Counted from the first letter of the stretch, positions 24,696 to 35,089 are shown. The stretch is 64,000 nt of DNA from Actinomycetaceae bacterium (GCA_030538185.1 JAUNUK010000002.1:432935-496934); one strand, 5' to 3'. Notes: generated by a model from the letters alone, not told the origin. Numbers and translations: made by a program.

Positions 24696-26021
24696 GTGAA
24701 AAGCACCGTAGAGAACCTCGAACCCACCAAAGTCAAGGTGACCGCAGAGGTCCCCTACGAAGAATTCAAGCCTTCTGTGGAAGGGGTTCTTAAAGAGTTC
24801 GCCCAACAGATTTCCATCCCCGGCTTCCGCCCAGGGAAGGCACCTGCCCGTTTGATTGAACAGCGTGTGGGTAGGGCGGCTGTTATGGAAGAAGCTGTCA
24901 ACCACGCTCTGCCGCAGCTGTATGCGGACCTCATTGATGAAAACAAGCTCAACCCTCTAGGGCAGCCCAAGGTGGACATCGAGGGCCTGCCGAACGTGGA
25001 AGGTCCCGAGGGCGGGGAACTCACCTTCAGCGTCACTGTTGAGGTGCGCCCAGAGTTCGATCTGCCCGACCTGAGTTCTGTGACCCTCGAGGTTGCAAGC
25101 GCCAAGGTCGAGGACGCAGACGTGCAAAAAGAGCTGGATGACCTGCGTTCACGTTTCGCAACCCTGACCAGCGTGAAGCGCGCCATCAAAAAGGGCGACT
25201 TCGTTCTGCTGGACATGTCAGCCACAATTGATGGCGAAGAAATCGACAACGTCACACAGATTTCATACGAGGTCGGCTCAGGTTCCATGCTGGAAGGCAT
25301 GGATGAACAGCTGGTGGGGATGAAGGCAGATGAGACCGTTACCTACACGGCGCCCTTGGCCGGTGGCGAACACGCTGGCAAGGATGCTGAAATTACCCTA
25401 AAGCCCACAGCAGTCAAGGTTCAGGAACTTCCCGAGGCCGATGACGAGTTCGCCCAGATGGTCTCAGAATTTGACACCATTGAGGAACTTCGCGCGGACC
25501 TAGAGAAGCGCGCTGAGTCTGAAAAGGCTGCGGGCCAGGCATTCGAGGCCCGTGATGCCCTGCTGGAAAAGATGCTGGACATGGTTGACTTCCCACTGCC
25601 CACGGACATGCTTGAAGAAGCCGTGTCTGCGCGTACCGACAAAGACGCCGATGAAGAGAAGGCCAAAGAGGTGCGCGAAAGCGTAGAACGCGCGTTGCGT
25701 TCACAGCTTCTGCTTGACAAACTGGCCGAAGAAAAGCAGGTCTCGGTTTCACAGCAGGAACTCCTGGAGTTCGTTATGCAGACTTCACAGGCTTATGGCC
25801 TGGACCCCTCGCAGTTCTTGGGCTCAGCCGAAGCCAATGGTCAGCTGCCGTCGTTTATCTCAGAAATCGCTCGCAATAAGTCCCTGGCTCAAAGCCTGGC
25901 AGATGTGACCGTAAAGGACTCAGACGGCAAGAAGGTAGACCTGACTGAATTCATCAAGGATGACTCGAAAGAAACCGAAGCGGCCTCAGAAAATGAAGCC
26001 GACAAAGCCGAGGAAAACTGA
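24696..26021 (+). CDS. tig: Trigger factor
   Basis: 441 aa ribosome-associated chaperone with peptidyl-prolyl isomerase domain. The start is GTG 24696 (VKSTVENLEPTKVKV...), with GGAG nine bases upstream; the frame extends to 24651 but without homologous residues. The ribosome-binding loop is GFRPGKAPARLIEQ (the GFRxGxxP signature), the FKBP-type domain spans about 150-240, and the helical C-terminal domain ends with an acidic tail typical of Actinobacteria. It heads the classic tig-clpP-clpX cluster, separated by a strong terminator. Confidence 0.96.
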   Translation: MKSTVENLEPTKVKVTAEVPYEEFKPSVEGVLKEFAQQISIPGFRPGKAPARLIEQRVGRAAVMEEAVNHALPQLYADLIDENKLNPLGQPKVDIEGLPNVEGPEGGELTFSVTVEVRPEFDLPDLSSVTLEVASAKVEDADVQKELDDLRSRFATLTSVKRAIKKGDFVLLDMSATIDGEEIDNVTQISYEVGSGSMLEGMDEQLVGMKADETVTYTAPLAGGEHAGKDAEITLKPTAVKVQELPEADDEFAQMVSEFDTIEELRADLEKRAESEKAAGQAFEARDALLEKMLDMVDFPLPTDMLEEAVSARTDKDADEEKAKEVRESVERALRSQLLLDKLAEEKQVSVSQQELLEFVMQTSQAYGLDPSQFLGSAEANGQLPSFISEIARNKSLAQSLADVTVKDSDGKKVDLTEFIKDDSKETEAASENEADKAEEN

Positions 26022-26047
26022 ACTGATACCAGTACCTAGTTGTGAGT

Positions 26048-26084
26048 AAGTCGCTTGGGAGGCGCTCGTCCTCCCAAGCGACTT
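26048..26084 (+). terminator. Terminator after tig
   Basis: Perfect 15-bp stem AAGTCGCTTGGGAGG (26048-26062) with complement at 26070-26084, loop CGCTCGT, followed by CTTCTTCG. It separates tig from clpP1. Confidence 0.82.
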
Positions 26085-26185
26085 CTTCTTCGCTGCGCCC
26101 TGAGCGAAAATCGCCCCTCGCATAAGGACGAATAGACAAGACTGGGATAGGTTTGGACACAGGCTCAACCCACGTAGGAGGAAAA

Positions 26186-26803
26186 GTGCAACATCCTGAG
26201 ATGGTTCAAGATTCTGAACTAAAGATCCCTATGGGTGATCACATCTATCGCAGGCTGCTCAAGGAGCGCATTATTTGGCTTGGCTCCGAGGTTCGTGACG
26301 AGAACGCCAATGCCATCTGTGCGCAGATGCTGCTGCTTGCCGCAGAGGACCCCAACGCAGATATTTTCCTCTACATCAACTCACCCGGTGGCTCTATCAC
26401 GGCCGGGATGGCTATCTATGACACCATGCAGTTCATCAAACCGGACGTGGCAACCGTGGCTGTGGGCCTGGCGGCCTCCATGGGCCAGTTCCTCCTAAGC
26501 AGTGGGGCGAAAGGCAAGCGTTACGCCACGCCACATGCTCGTGTCATGATGCACCAACCTCTGGGTGGCATCTCTGGCACCGCCACAGAGATCCGGATTA
26601 ACGCAGAGTTGATCATGGATATGAAGCGCACACTTGCCCAATTGACAGCCGAACAAACGGGCCACACCTTGGAAGAGGTCACTTCGGATGCCGACCGCGA
26701 CCACTGGTTCACTGCCCAAGAAGCACTTGAATATGGATTTATTGACCATGTCGTTACCAATGCCCACTCGGTGGCAGGGGGAGGCGGGGTTCAACACGAC
26801 TGA
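26186..26803 (+). CDS. clpP1: ATP-dependent Clp protease proteolytic subunit, first copy
   Basis: 205 aa from GTG 26186, which directly follows AGGAGG (26176-26181); the frame is open from 26153. Catalytic Ser in GLAASMGQ and His in [10 protein letters not shown], with family block [19 protein letters not shown]. It forms the barrel protease with ClpP2 and unfoldases such as ClpX. Actinobacteria generally have two ClpP paralogues in tandem that form a mixed tetradecamer. Confidence 0.95.
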   Translation: MQHPEMVQDSELKIPMGDHIYRRLLKERIIWLGSEVRDENANAICAQMLLLAAEDPNADIFLYINSPGGSITAGMAIYDTMQFIKPDVATVAVGLAASMGQFLLSSGAKGKRYATPHARVMMHQPLGGISGTATEIRINAELIMDMKRTLAQLTAEQTGHTLEEVTSDADRDHWFTAQEALEYGFIDHVVTNAHSVAGGGGVQHD

Positions 26804-26850
26804 TACCTCAGTTGCCTGATACCGCCCACAAACAGTCATAGAGAAAAGGA

Positions 26851-27510
26851 ATGAGCATGTACGACCTCAACCCGACAATGACAGCCGCCTCAATGCCTAC
26901 GGCGCGCTACGTCCTGCCCCAGTTCGAAGAGCGAACTGCTTATGGATTTAAGAGGCAAGACCCCTATGCCAAGCTCTTTGAGGATCGCATTGTCTTCCTA
27001 GGCGTCCAGGTTGATGACACCTCGGCTGATGACATTATGGCGCAGCTCTTGGTCTTGGAATCCCAAGATCCCGATGGCCTGATCACTATGTATATCAACT
27101 CTCCTGGTGGCTCATTTACTGCCCTGACCGCGATCTACGACACGATGCAGTACATTAAGCCCCATATTCAGACCGTGTGTCTGGGACAGGCTGCTTCGGC
27201 TGCGGCTGTCCTCTTGGCTGCGGGATCACCTGGCAAGCGTTTGGCACTTCCCAATGCGCGGGTCATGATTCACCAGCCGGCCTTGCAAAGTGGCGGGCAT
27301 GCCCAGGCATCAGATATTGAAATCCAGGCCAACGAGGTGCAACGCATGCGCGAATGGCTGGAAGACACCTTGGCGCACCACTCTGGTAAAGAGGCGGAAA
27401 CCATCCGTGCAGATATTGAACGCGATAAAATCCTCACCGCGCAGCAAGCCTTGGAGTACGGCCTCATAGATCAGGTGCTGACTTCTCGTAAGGCAGAACT
27501 CAACCCTTAA
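26851..27510 (+). CDS. clpP2: ATP-dependent Clp protease proteolytic subunit, second copy
   Basis: 219 aa, 47 bp after clpP1. Catalytic Ser in [14 protein letters not shown] and His in [13 protein letters not shown]. The N terminus is about 30 residues longer than clpP1 (propeptide-like), as in other actinobacterial ClpP2 proteins. GAGAAAAGGA precedes ATG 26851; an ATG two codons later is an alternative. Confidence 0.95.
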   Translation: MSMYDLNPTMTAASMPTARYVLPQFEERTAYGFKRQDPYAKLFEDRIVFLGVQVDDTSADDIMAQLLVLESQDPDGLITMYINSPGGSFTALTAIYDTMQYIKPHIQTVCLGQAASAAAVLLAAGSPGKRLALPNARVMIHQPALQSGGHAQASDIEIQANEVQRMREWLEDTLAHHSGKEAETIRADIERDKILTAQQALEYGLIDQVLTSRKAELNP

Positions 27511-27655
27511 GCTCCATTTCCTCAGAATATGAACAAACACGCCGATGAAGTAGTCACGAGGATAGTTTAGGCTTCCTTGGCGTGTTTAGAGGTCTGCTAA
27601 CGTTTGCGAGCTCTAAACTTGTGTGGCATCGTTCTATTGGCAGAAGGAGGAACCA

Positions 27656-28924
27656 GTGGCCCGTAGTGCGGAAAGCGTCGACCTGCTCAAGTGCTCGTTT
27701 TGTGGAAAGAGCCAGAAGCAGGTAAAAAAGCTGATCGCAGGCCCTGGTGTCTACATTTGCAACGAATGTATTGAGCTGTGTAACGAGATTATTGACGAAG
27801 AACTCTCGGAGCAGCGTGCAGGCCAAAACAAGCCCCTTCCGAAACCCAAAGAGGTCTTTGACTTCTTGCAAGAGTATGTCATCGGTCAAGAATCAGCGAA
27901 AAGGGCACTGTCGGTCGCTGTCTACAACCACTACAAACGGGTTCGAGCTATGGAGCAGGGCGTCGAATCCGATATGGAGCTAACAAAGTCCAATATCTTG
28001 CTTCTGGGCCCGACAGGCACCGGCAAGACACACCTGGCGCGCTCACTTGCAAAGCTTCTAGATGTTCCTTTCGTCATTGTTGACGCCACGGCTTTGACCG
28101 AGGCAGGCTACGTAGGCGAGGACGTCGAAAACATCTTGCTGAAATTGATTCAGGCCGCGAATGGTGACGTAGAAAAGGCCCAGCACGGCATCATCTACAT
28201 AGACGAAATCGATAAGATCGCCCGCAAGGCTGAAAACCCCTCTATTACGCGAGATGTTTCTGGCGAGGGCGTTCAGCAGGCACTGTTGAAGATTATTGAA
28301 GGTACGCGTGCCTCGGTGCCTCCCCAAGGTGGACGTAAGCACCCGCATCAAGAGTTCATTGAAATTGATACTTCTTCGGTCCTTTTTATCGCCGCAGGTG
28401 CTTTCGCTGGCCTTGAGGACATTGTCTTAGCTCGTTTGGGTAAGCGCACCACGGGTTTTGGTTCGGATTTGAAATCCATGAAAGAACACGGGGACCTCTT
28501 TGCGAAGGTTACCCCCGAAGACCTCCACAAGTTTGGGCTTATCCCAGAGTTTATTGGCCGTCTTCCCGTTGTTGCGACAGTGTCTGCCTTGGACGAGGAG
28601 GCATTGGCAAGGGTTTTGACAGAGCCCAAGAACGCGATTATCAAGCAGTACCAGCATCTTTTCGAGCTTGACTCGGTGAAACTAGAATTCACCGAGGACG
28701 CGATTTTAGCTGTTGCTCGCCGGGCAATGGAGCGGGGCACGGGAGCCAGAGCCTTATCTTCCATCATGGAACAGGTCTTGGGCCCGACCATGTTTGAAGT
28801 GCCTTCGAGAGAAGACGTTGCTGAGGTCATAGTCACCCAAGAGTGTGTGGAAAACGAGGTCGAGCCTCAGTTAGTTGAACGCGATCTGCGAACTGCTACC
28901 AGGCCTGAACCTAAGACTGCTTAG
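27656..28924 (+). CDS. clpX: ATP-dependent Clp protease ATPase subunit ClpX
   Basis: 422 aa from GTG 27656 behind AGAAGGAGG. N-terminal C4 zinc-binding domain ([20 protein letters not shown]), Walker A GPTGTGKT, Walker [11 protein letters not shown], and sensor-2 region [16 protein letters not shown]+ unfoldase that feeds ssrA-tagged and regulatory proteins to ClpP1P2. The 145-bp gap from clpP2 probably holds its own promoter. The stop is 2 bp from the chorismate mutase start. Confidence 0.97.
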   Translation: MARSAESVDLLKCSFCGKSQKQVKKLIAGPGVYICNECIELCNEIIDEELSEQRAGQNKPLPKPKEVFDFLQEYVIGQESAKRALSVAVYNHYKRVRAMEQGVESDMELTKSNILLLGPTGTGKTHLARSLAKLLDVPFVIVDATALTEAGYVGEDVENILLKLIQAANGDVEKAQHGIIYIDEIDKIARKAENPSITRDVSGEGVQQALLKIIEGTRASVPPQGGRKHPHQEFIEIDTSSVLFIAAGAFAGLEDIVLARLGKRTTGFGSDLKSMKEHGDLFAKVTPEDLHKFGLIPEFIGRLPVVATVSALDEEALARVLTEPKNAIIKQYQHLFELDSVKLEFTEDAILAVARRAMERGTGARALSSIMEQVLGPTMFEVPSREDVAEVIVTQECVENEVEPQLVERDLRTATRPEPKTA

Positions 28925-28926
28925 CA

Positions 28927-29253
28927 ATGGAACGCGACGCTCAGATGCCAGCCCCGAGGCAGGCGATACCCACCGAGCTCGAACAAGCACGAGAGACCAT
29001 CGATAATATCGATGCTGCTCTGGTCTATATTTTGGCTGAGCGATTCCGTTGTACCAAGAAGGTCGGGCATATTAAAGCGGTCCACAACCTACCGCCCTCG
29101 GATCCACATCGAGAAGAAAAACAAGTTGCGCGCTTGCGGAAGCTAGCTCAAGATTCTGGCCTGGACCCTAAATTTGCCGAGAAATTCTTGAAGTTCATTG
29201 TCGAAGAGGTTATCCGCCACCATGAAGACATCCGTCAAAACCAAGAAGACTAA
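28927..29253 (+). CDS. Chorismate mutase (AroQ type)
   Basis: 108 aa. ETIDNIDAALVYILAERFRCTKKVGHIKA is the actinobacterial short AroQ pattern (quoted here only as IDNIDAALVYILAERF), with downstream LPPSDPHREEKQVARL. It converts chorismate to prephenate for Phe and Tyr; in Actinobacteria such short mutases work in complex with DAHP synthase. It follows clpX by 2 bp, a neighbourhood seen in related genomes. The 9-mer at 29093 falls in the PPSD codons. Confidence 0.88.
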   Translation: MERDAQMPAPRQAIPTELEQARETIDNIDAALVYILAERFRCTKKVGHIKAVHNLPPSDPHREEKQVARLRKLAQDSGLDPKFAEKFLKFIVEEVIRHHEDIRQNQED

Positions 29254-29267
29254 AGACAGCTAAACGC

Positions 29268-31163
29268 TTACCTGTCCTGTTCTAAAGCAGCAGCCTCATC
29301 GGTTTTCGGTTCGGCGTACATCTCTTCAATAATGTTGCTGTAGCGTGCCAACACGTCTGCGCGACGCACCTTCAATGATGGGGTCAGTAGCCCATTTACC
29401 TCGGTAAAGTCATCAGCCAGGATCCTGAACTTTCGGATGGATTCCGCCCGAGAGACCCCTTTGTTTGTCCTGGCTACCGCGCGCTGTAAGGATTCATGGA
29501 TCGCTGGATGCCGAGAGGCGGCTGTGACATCCATGACCTCAAGGTTGTGGTTGCGGAGCCACACCGGCAGCATCTCAGAATCCAAGGTGATCAAGGCGGC
29601 CACATAGGGCTTACCCTCTCCAACAGCCACCACCTGGGAAATCAAGGGATGAGAACGCAGCGGATCTTCCAAGGCTGCAGGGGCGACGTTCTTACCCCCT
29701 GCGGTCACAATGATTTCTTTCTTACGCCCAGTGATACGCACATGGCCATCGGGATCGATGACCCCAATGTCACCGGTCCTAAACCATCCGTCCTCGAAAG
29801 CATCGGCGGTAGCTTCGGGGTTGTTGTGGTAGGTGCCAAACACAGAAGGACCCTTGATCAGGATCTCTCCCGTTGGATCCATCTTGACGCTGACAGAAGA
29901 AATCGGGGGACCGACCGTGCCAATGCGAGTGTCATCAGGGGTGTTGACGGTGGCAGGTGCCGAGGTCTCGGTCAGGCCGTAACCTTCCATAATGCGCACC
30001 CCTAGGCCCCTGAAGAAATGACCCAAACGTAAGCCCAAAGGCCCGCCACCAGAGATTACAAACTTGCAGTTGGGCCCAAGCAGGTCAGTAATTTTTGAAT
30101 ACACCAAGCGGTCATAGACGAAGTGGGCAGCTTTTTGAATCGCATTTGGCCCTTGGGGCGTATCCAAAGATTGCGAATACGCAATAGCGGCGTACACGGC
30201 CTTGCGGAAGAGTTTGAGCTTGAAACCTGCTCCCGCCTTTGCCTCGGCAGAGTTGTAGATCTTTTCAAGAACTCGGGGGACTGCCAGAAGGTAGGACGGT
30301 TGGAAAGAAGCCAGATCTGGCAGCAAGTTTTTAAGGTCTGGCGTGTGTCCCAAAACCCCGCCACCAGACAAGACAAAGACCTGCAAGAAACGTGCGTAGA
30401 CATGGGCCAAGGGCAAGAAGAGCAATAAACGGGTTGTGGTGACCTTGGAGAATTCAGGCATCCACTCCTTGCCGTTGGCGGTTAGGAGTGCGAAATTTCC
30501 GTGTGTGAGTACAACCCCTTTGGGCACCCCGGTTGTTCCAGAGGTGTAGACAATGGTTGCCACGGTGTCCACATTGAGTAATTCGCGCCTGTCATCCACA
30601 GCAGCCTGGGCAACGTGTCGGCCGGCCTCAAAGATCTTCCCCATGGCAGATAGGTCAAGGCTCATGACGATCACATCGTGTTCCAGCGAGGCCGCCACAG
30701 ATCGCACAACCTCAGCCTGGCGCGCATTTTCAGTGATGACCAGGCGTACCGTGGCCTCCCGCAGGATCATCTCAATCTGTGCAGCAGAAGAGGTTTCATA
30801 AATGGGTACACTTACCAGACCTGCTGACCAGGCGGCATAATCCATCAGGGTCCACTCGTAACAGGTGTGGGCCATGAGGGAAATCGAGTCCCCGAACTCT
30901 ATACCGAAACCAATAAGACCCCTGGCCGCCGCATCAACTTCGTCCATGAACTCTTTGGCGCTAATTTTTTGCCATCGGGACCCCAAGGAATTCTTGCGCT
31001 CAATGACAGTCTGCCTGGGATCAGCAGCCACCCTGTCCATCACAAATTGAACAATATTCGCAGAATGTTCAGGAAAACGTACAGGAGCGACCGAAGAAAC
31101 AATCGACCCATCTTCCAGTCGTCGAACTTCAGGACTTGGTAACTGTGAAGTGGTGGCTGACAT
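29268..31163 (-). CDS. Long-chain acyl-CoA synthetase (AMP-forming)
   Basis: 631 aa, FadD15/ACSL-like. AMP-binding motif YTSGTTGVPKGVVLTHGNF (residues about 205-225), GYGLTETSAP, GWFRTGDIG, and the C-terminal GRKKEIIVTAGGKNVAPAALE. It activates fatty acids to acyl-CoA via acyl-adenylate. It converges with the chorismate mutase gene, ending 14 bp apart. Possibly cotranscribed after valS, as the gap is only 69 bp. Confidence 0.92.
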   Translation of the reverse strand: MSATTSQLPSPEVRRLEDGSIVSSVAPVRFPEHSANIVQFVMDRVAADPRQTVIERKNSLGSRWQKISAKEFMDEVDAAARGLIGFGIEFGDSISLMAHTCYEWTLMDYAAWSAGLVSVPIYETSSAAQIEMILREATVRLVITENARQAEVVRSVAASLEHDVIVMSLDLSAMGKIFEAGRHVAQAAVDDRRELLNVDTVATIVYTSGTTGVPKGVVLTHGNFALLTANGKEWMPEFSKVTTTRLLLFLPLAHVYARFLQVFVLSGGGVLGHTPDLKNLLPDLASFQPSYLLAVPRVLEKIYNSAEAKAGAGFKLKLFRKAVYAAIAYSQSLDTPQGPNAIQKAAHFVYDRLVYSKITDLLGPNCKFVISGGGPLGLRLGHFFRGLGVRIMEGYGLTETSAPATVNTPDDTRIGTVGPPISSVSVKMDPTGEILIKGPSVFGTYHNNPEATADAFEDGWFRTGDIGVIDPDGHVRITGRKKEIIVTAGGKNVAPAALEDPLRSHPLISQVVAVGEGKPYVAALITLDSEMLPVWLRNHNLEVMDVTAASRHPAIHESLQRAVARTNKGVSRAESIRKFRILADDFTEVNGLLTPSLKVRRADVLARYSNIIEEMYAEPKTDEAAALEQDR

Positions 31164-31232
31164 GGTCTTCCTTCCTGGCGTTTCCCCGAAGTCTAGTTCT
31201 TTGAGGCCACGCTGTCGCCTCAGGCGACTGAT

Positions 31233-33917
31233 TTAGTTCTGGGGTGTCTTTGCGGGAGGCTCGCCCAGCGAAGAACTCGAGACGCTGAGAGCCTCGGCCT
31301 GTGTGTCCTCATTGAAAGTCAGATCACCTGCAATGTGGTTGGCTGCCAAGAGGTCAGGCTTCGCTGCTTGAACGCCTGCCATCAAAGCTGTTGGGACATC
31401 CAGGGTTGCCTGCAGGAATGGCGTGCGCTGCGAGACCTTCGCTTCGGTTTTCACCTTGCGCAGGGCCGATAAAGCGGCTCCTGCCGCAGTCAAGATATCC
31501 TCGTCGCCTGCCGCCTCACGCAGATGTTCGGCTGTAGGCCAATCAGCGAGGTGGACGGAGCCCTCGCGGTACCAAGACCACACTTCCTCAGCAGCGAAAG
31601 GCAAGTAGGGGGCAAGCAGCCGCGCAAAGGCATCCACAGCCAGGCCGAGGGCGGCACGCGCTGAAGCGATTTCTTGCGGGTTGGCTGTTGTGTTTCGCCC
31701 ATAGGCGCGGTCCTTGACCAGCTCGACATAGTCATCACAGAAGGTCCAGAAGAAGGACTCTGTTACCTCAAGTGCCCGGGTGTGGTCGTAGGCTTCGAAA
31801 GCCTCTGTGGCCTGGTCGATGACACGCGCAAGGCCAGCCAGGACCGCGCGGTCTACAGGTACGGTGACCAAAGAGGGGTCAAGTGCAAGGTCTTCGCCCT
31901 CACCCATAGTCAAAGCGAATTTGGAGGCGTTGAGCAGCTTCATGGCTAAACGGCGCCCGATCTTCATCATGGCCTCATCGAAGGCGGCATCTGTGCCTAA
32001 GCGGGCGGATGCGGCCCAATAACGCACGGCATCAGAGCCATGCTTTTCGAGCAGGCCCATGGGTGTAACGACATTCCCCTTAGACTTCGACATCTTCTTG
32101 TGGTCCGGATCGAGGATCCAGCCAGAGATTGCGGCTTTCTTCCAGGGCAGGGCATCGAAGTCCAGGTGGGCGCGCACCACGGTGGAAAACAGCCAGGTGC
32201 GGATGATGTCTTGGCCTTGTGGACGCAGATCCATGGGGTAGACCTGCGCAAAAAGAGCCTCGTCGTGCAGCCATTCGCCATAGATCCTGGGTGTCAAAGA
32301 AGACGTGGCCCAGGTGTCCATAATGTCGACCTCGCCAACAAACCCACCAGCCACGCCGCGCTGATCCTCGGTGAACCCTTCAGGCACGTCCGTGGAAGGA
32401 TCGACGGGAAGCTGATCCTCCGAAGGCACCAAGACCGCGTCATAATCGACATCGCCCTCGGAAGTGACCTTGTACCAAAGCGGTAGGGGGACGCCAAAGA
32501 AACGCTGCCTGGAGATCAGCCAGTCGGAATTCAGGCCCGAAACCCAGTTGTTGTAACGAACCCTCATGAACTCGGGCATGAATCCCAGTTCTTCACCGCG
32601 AGCCAGCAGTTCCTCGCGCAGGTCCTTAGAGGCGCCGGGGCGTGTGAATTCGCGTCCGCCATTGCGGATGTACCACTGGCGAGAGGTCACAATCTCTAAA
32701 GGCTTATCGCCCTTTTCGAAGAAGTTAGTCATACGGGTTGTGGCTTTAGGTTCGCCCACCATTTCGCCTGTCGAAATCAGGTGTTCCACAACGGCCTTAC
32801 GCGCGCTAAACGTCGTCTTACCAGCGGTTAGACTAAAGAGATCCTGGCCGAGATTGCTTGTAATCCACTCGGGACATTCTTCTACGACGCGCCCGTCTTT
32901 ACGCAGGATAGAACGCAGGGGCAGGTCCAGTTCACGCCACCACTGCACGTCTGTTAGATCTCCGAAGGTACAGCACATGGCGATACCGGCTCCCTTATCC
33001 ATCTCTGCGGCGCGGTGCGCAAGGACCGGCAACTCGACCTCAAAACCAGGTGACATGACGGTCGAACCAAACAAATCCTTGTAGCGTTCGTCATCGGGGT
33101 GTGCAATCAGGGCACAGCAAGCCGCCAGCAACTCTGGACGTGTCGTTTCAATCAGTACGTCGCCAGAGCCATCCGTCTTGTGGAAGGCCAGGGTGTGATA
33201 GTGGCCAGGGTATTCGCGGGCCTCGAGCTCTGCCTGAGCGACCGCCGTTTGGAAAGTCACATCCCATAGGCCAGGGGCAGCAGCCTGGTATGCCTCACCA
33301 CGCGACAGGTTACGAAGGAAGGCCGCCTGCGCGACCTTCTGGGCCCGGGGTCCAATGGTCTGCATGGTGCGTGACCAGTCAACCGACAGCCCCAGGCGTT
33401 TCCACAGCTCCTCGAACTGCTTTTCGTCTTCGTGGGTCAGTCGCTCGCACAGCTCAATAAAGTTCTTGCGCGAGATAGGCATCTGGTCAGCTGCCTTGAT
33501 GGACTTGCCCTCACCGCCATCATGGGGAGGTTCGAAGCCCTCAACGTAAGGCAAGGACGGATCGCAGCGCACGCCGTAGTAGTTTTGAACTCGACGCTCT
33601 GTGGGCAGGCCGTTGTCATCCCAGCCCATAGGGTAAAACACATTCTTGCCCCGCATGCGCTGATAGCGGGCAATCAGGTCCGTGTGGGTATAGGAAAAGA
33701 CGTGGCCCACGTGCAGAGACCCGGAAACCGTCGGGGGAGGGGTGTCAATAGAAAACACATCTGCCCTGGTGGTCTTGGTATCAAAATCGTAAACGCCCTG
33801 GTCCTGCCACGCGCTACCCCACTTGTCCTCCAGGCCATCGGGCGTTACCTTCCCAGGTACCTGCGCGCTGCCAAGGGTTGTGACATTTAGGGTCTTTGTG
33901 CGGGGTGCGCGGCTCAT
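31233..33917 (-). CDS. valS: Valyl-tRNA synthetase
   Basis: 894 aa class I synthetase. The HIGH motif is HVGH (SGSLHVGHVFSYTH) near residue 68 and the KMSKS motif KMSKSKGNVVTP near residue 610. DDNGLPTERRVQNYYGV and the editing domain are present. The C-terminal coiled-coil arm is short or absent, giving the shorter, lysine-less variant seen in many Actinobacteria. ACTGGA-type upstream signals are unclear; TCCTCAAG lies upstream of the start in reverse complement (GAGGA on the coding strand). No T-box seen in the 79 bp before the start. Confidence 0.95.
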   Translation of the reverse strand: MSRAPRTKTLNVTTLGSAQVPGKVTPDGLEDKWGSAWQDQGVYDFDTKTTRADVFSIDTPPPTVSGSLHVGHVFSYTHTDLIARYQRMRGKNVFYPMGWDDNGLPTERRVQNYYGVRCDPSLPYVEGFEPPHDGGEGKSIKAADQMPISRKNFIELCERLTHEDEKQFEELWKRLGLSVDWSRTMQTIGPRAQKVAQAAFLRNLSRGEAYQAAAPGLWDVTFQTAVAQAELEAREYPGHYHTLAFHKTDGSGDVLIETTRPELLAACCALIAHPDDERYKDLFGSTVMSPGFEVELPVLAHRAAEMDKGAGIAMCCTFGDLTDVQWWRELDLPLRSILRKDGRVVEECPEWITSNLGQDLFSLTAGKTTFSARKAVVEHLISTGEMVGEPKATTRMTNFFEKGDKPLEIVTSRQWYIRNGGREFTRPGASKDLREELLARGEELGFMPEFMRVRYNNWVSGLNSDWLISRQRFFGVPLPLWYKVTSEGDVDYDAVLVPSEDQLPVDPSTDVPEGFTEDQRGVAGGFVGEVDIMDTWATSSLTPRIYGEWLHDEALFAQVYPMDLRPQGQDIIRTWLFSTVVRAHLDFDALPWKKAAISGWILDPDHKKMSKSKGNVVTPMGLLEKHGSDAVRYWAASARLGTDAAFDEAMMKIGRRLAMKLLNASKFALTMGEGEDLALDPSLVTVPVDRAVLAGLARVIDQATEAFEAYDHTRALEVTESFFWTFCDDYVELVKDRAYGRNTTANPQEIASARAALGLAVDAFARLLAPYLPFAAEEVWSWYREGSVHLADWPTAEHLREAAGDEDILTAAGAALSALRKVKTEAKVSQRTPFLQATLDVPTALMAGVQAAKPDLLAANHIAGDLTFNEDTQAEALSVSSSSLGEPPAKTPQN

Positions 33918-33996
33918 TAAATTCTCCTCAAGATACTTTGGACAAGACTAGATTAGGTCAGATAACCACCGAGACTAAAACCGTGGGTGCGCGTGC

Positions 33997-34806
33997 CTAG
34001 CCGACAGCCATTTCTCGGTCGCGGGCAATAACAGCGTCTACTTGAGCCGCAACCGAGGCGCTGAAGCCGTGTTCTTCACCGGCAAGTAGGCCTGCAATTG
34101 TTGTGCCACCGGGGGAAGACACCATGTCGATCAGGGTTTGTGTCGTGCCGCCCTCGGAAATGATGTGCTCAAGTAAGGTGGCGGTGCCTTTGACGGCCTG
34201 TGTTGCCGCCTGTAAAGCCTGGGCTTTGCTTAGCCCCTGGGCAAGCCCTGCGCGTGCGAGGGCCTCCACAAACTGGGCGACAAAAGCTGGTGAAGACCCA
34301 GCTAGGGCGGTGAAGGCAGAAAAAGAGGACTCTGGTAACACCAGGGTTTTGCCTAGGACATCCAGTAATGCCTTCACACTGGCGAGCTGTTCATCTGTGA
34401 CGCCCTCGCCTGGGCACAGCGCACACATGGCCTCTTGCACCAGGGCCGCAACATTGGGCATAACACGAATAACAGGCGTTTTGGCTGGCAGAGCTTCTTG
34501 CAGGGTCGCCAGATCGCGTCCGGCAGCTATAGAGACCACAACAGGGCCATCATTGCCGAGGGCGGGGGCGATAGTGGCGCAGACTTCAAGGATTGCATGT
34601 GGCTTTACGGCCAGGACAACGATGTCGCAGGCGTGAGCAAGTTCGAGACCTGTTTCGTAGCGTTGCAGGCCCGGAGTTGTGGCAACTGAAGCGCTGGGGT
34701 GAGGATCTGTGTAAGAGGCATCTTCTGGCGCGCAGGCCCCAGAGTCCAAGATTCCTTGAAGAATCGCCCCGCCCATTGCACCCAGACCAATAAACCCTAG
34801 TTTCAT
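33997..34806 (-). CDS. proC: Pyrroline-5-carboxylate reductase
   Basis: 269 aa. N-terminal Rossmann motif GFIGLGAMGGAIL, VVLAVKPHAILEVC, VIRVMPNVAALV and the C-terminal signature with ISEGGTTQTLIDMVSSPGGTTIAGL are the ProC pattern. Catalyses the last step of proline synthesis with NAD(P)H. A 36-aa ORF ends two bases upstream, and GAAGGG precedes the ATG. Two full 13-bp motif copies are inside (34149-34161 read as ISEG, 34552-34564 read antisense as ALGND). Confidence 0.95.
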   Translation of the reverse strand: MKLGFIGLGAMGGAILQGILDSGACAPEDASYTDPHPSASVATTPGLQRYETGLELAHACDIVVLAVKPHAILEVCATIAPALGNDGPVVVSIAAGRDLATLQEALPAKTPVIRVMPNVAALVQEAMCALCPGEGVTDEQLASVKALLDVLGKTLVLPESSFSAFTALAGSSPAFVAQFVEALARAGLAQGLSKAQALQAATQAVKGTATLLEHIISEGGTTQTLIDMVSSPGGTTIAGLLAGEEHGFSASVAAQVDAVIARDREMAVG

Positions 34807-34808
34807 TT

Positions 34809-34919
34809 TTATCCCTTCACCAAAGGAGCCTTACCAGTGATTTTGCCTTCCCTTACTGCCTGTCGCCTCGATATAAAAAGACGTGACGGAATGACACCTA
34901 TGGAGTAGACTATCTTCAT
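34809..34919 (-). CDS. 36-aa ORF immediately before proC
   Basis: ATG 34919 follows AAAAGGAG with a 7-base gap; the stop lies two bases before the proC ATG. Product begins MKIVYSIGVIPSRLFISRRQ and ends GKAPLVKG, basic with a short hydrophobic start. I recognise no family. It contains only one Pro, so it is not an obvious proline-sensing leader peptide. It may be a coupled leader ORF or a small protein. Confidence 0.5.
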   Translation of the reverse strand: MKIVYSIGVIPSRLFISRRQAVREGKITGKAPLVKG

Positions 34920-35001
34920 CAGCGAACTCCTTTTGGGAGCCACTCGCATTTGGAGGAGAGACCAGTGCGTTGTGGCGTTTGTTGATGGGACATGGGATCG
35001 C

Positions 35002-35032
35002 GTGGGGTGAGCGTCGAAGACGCTCACCCCAC
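35002..35032. promoter_or_regulatory. 14-bp hairpin upstream of the proC leader ORF
   Basis: Arms GTGGGGTGAGCGTC (35002-35015) and its complement (35019-35032) with a 3-base loop GAA. It lies in the divergent gap 34920-35156, 83 bp before the small ORF. No T-run on either side, so a 5'-leader structure or protein site is more likely than termination. Confidence 0.55.
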
Positions 35033-35089
35033 CCGCCTGTAGAGTCACAAAGCGGTGGGTAACCGGTGTTACGGATTGCCACGATTCAT

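Noticed and set aside
31202..31232. GTCGCCTCAGGCGAC palindrome between valS and the acyl-CoA ligase as a terminator
   Set aside because: Only seven pairs around one base and no T-run; too weak to call.
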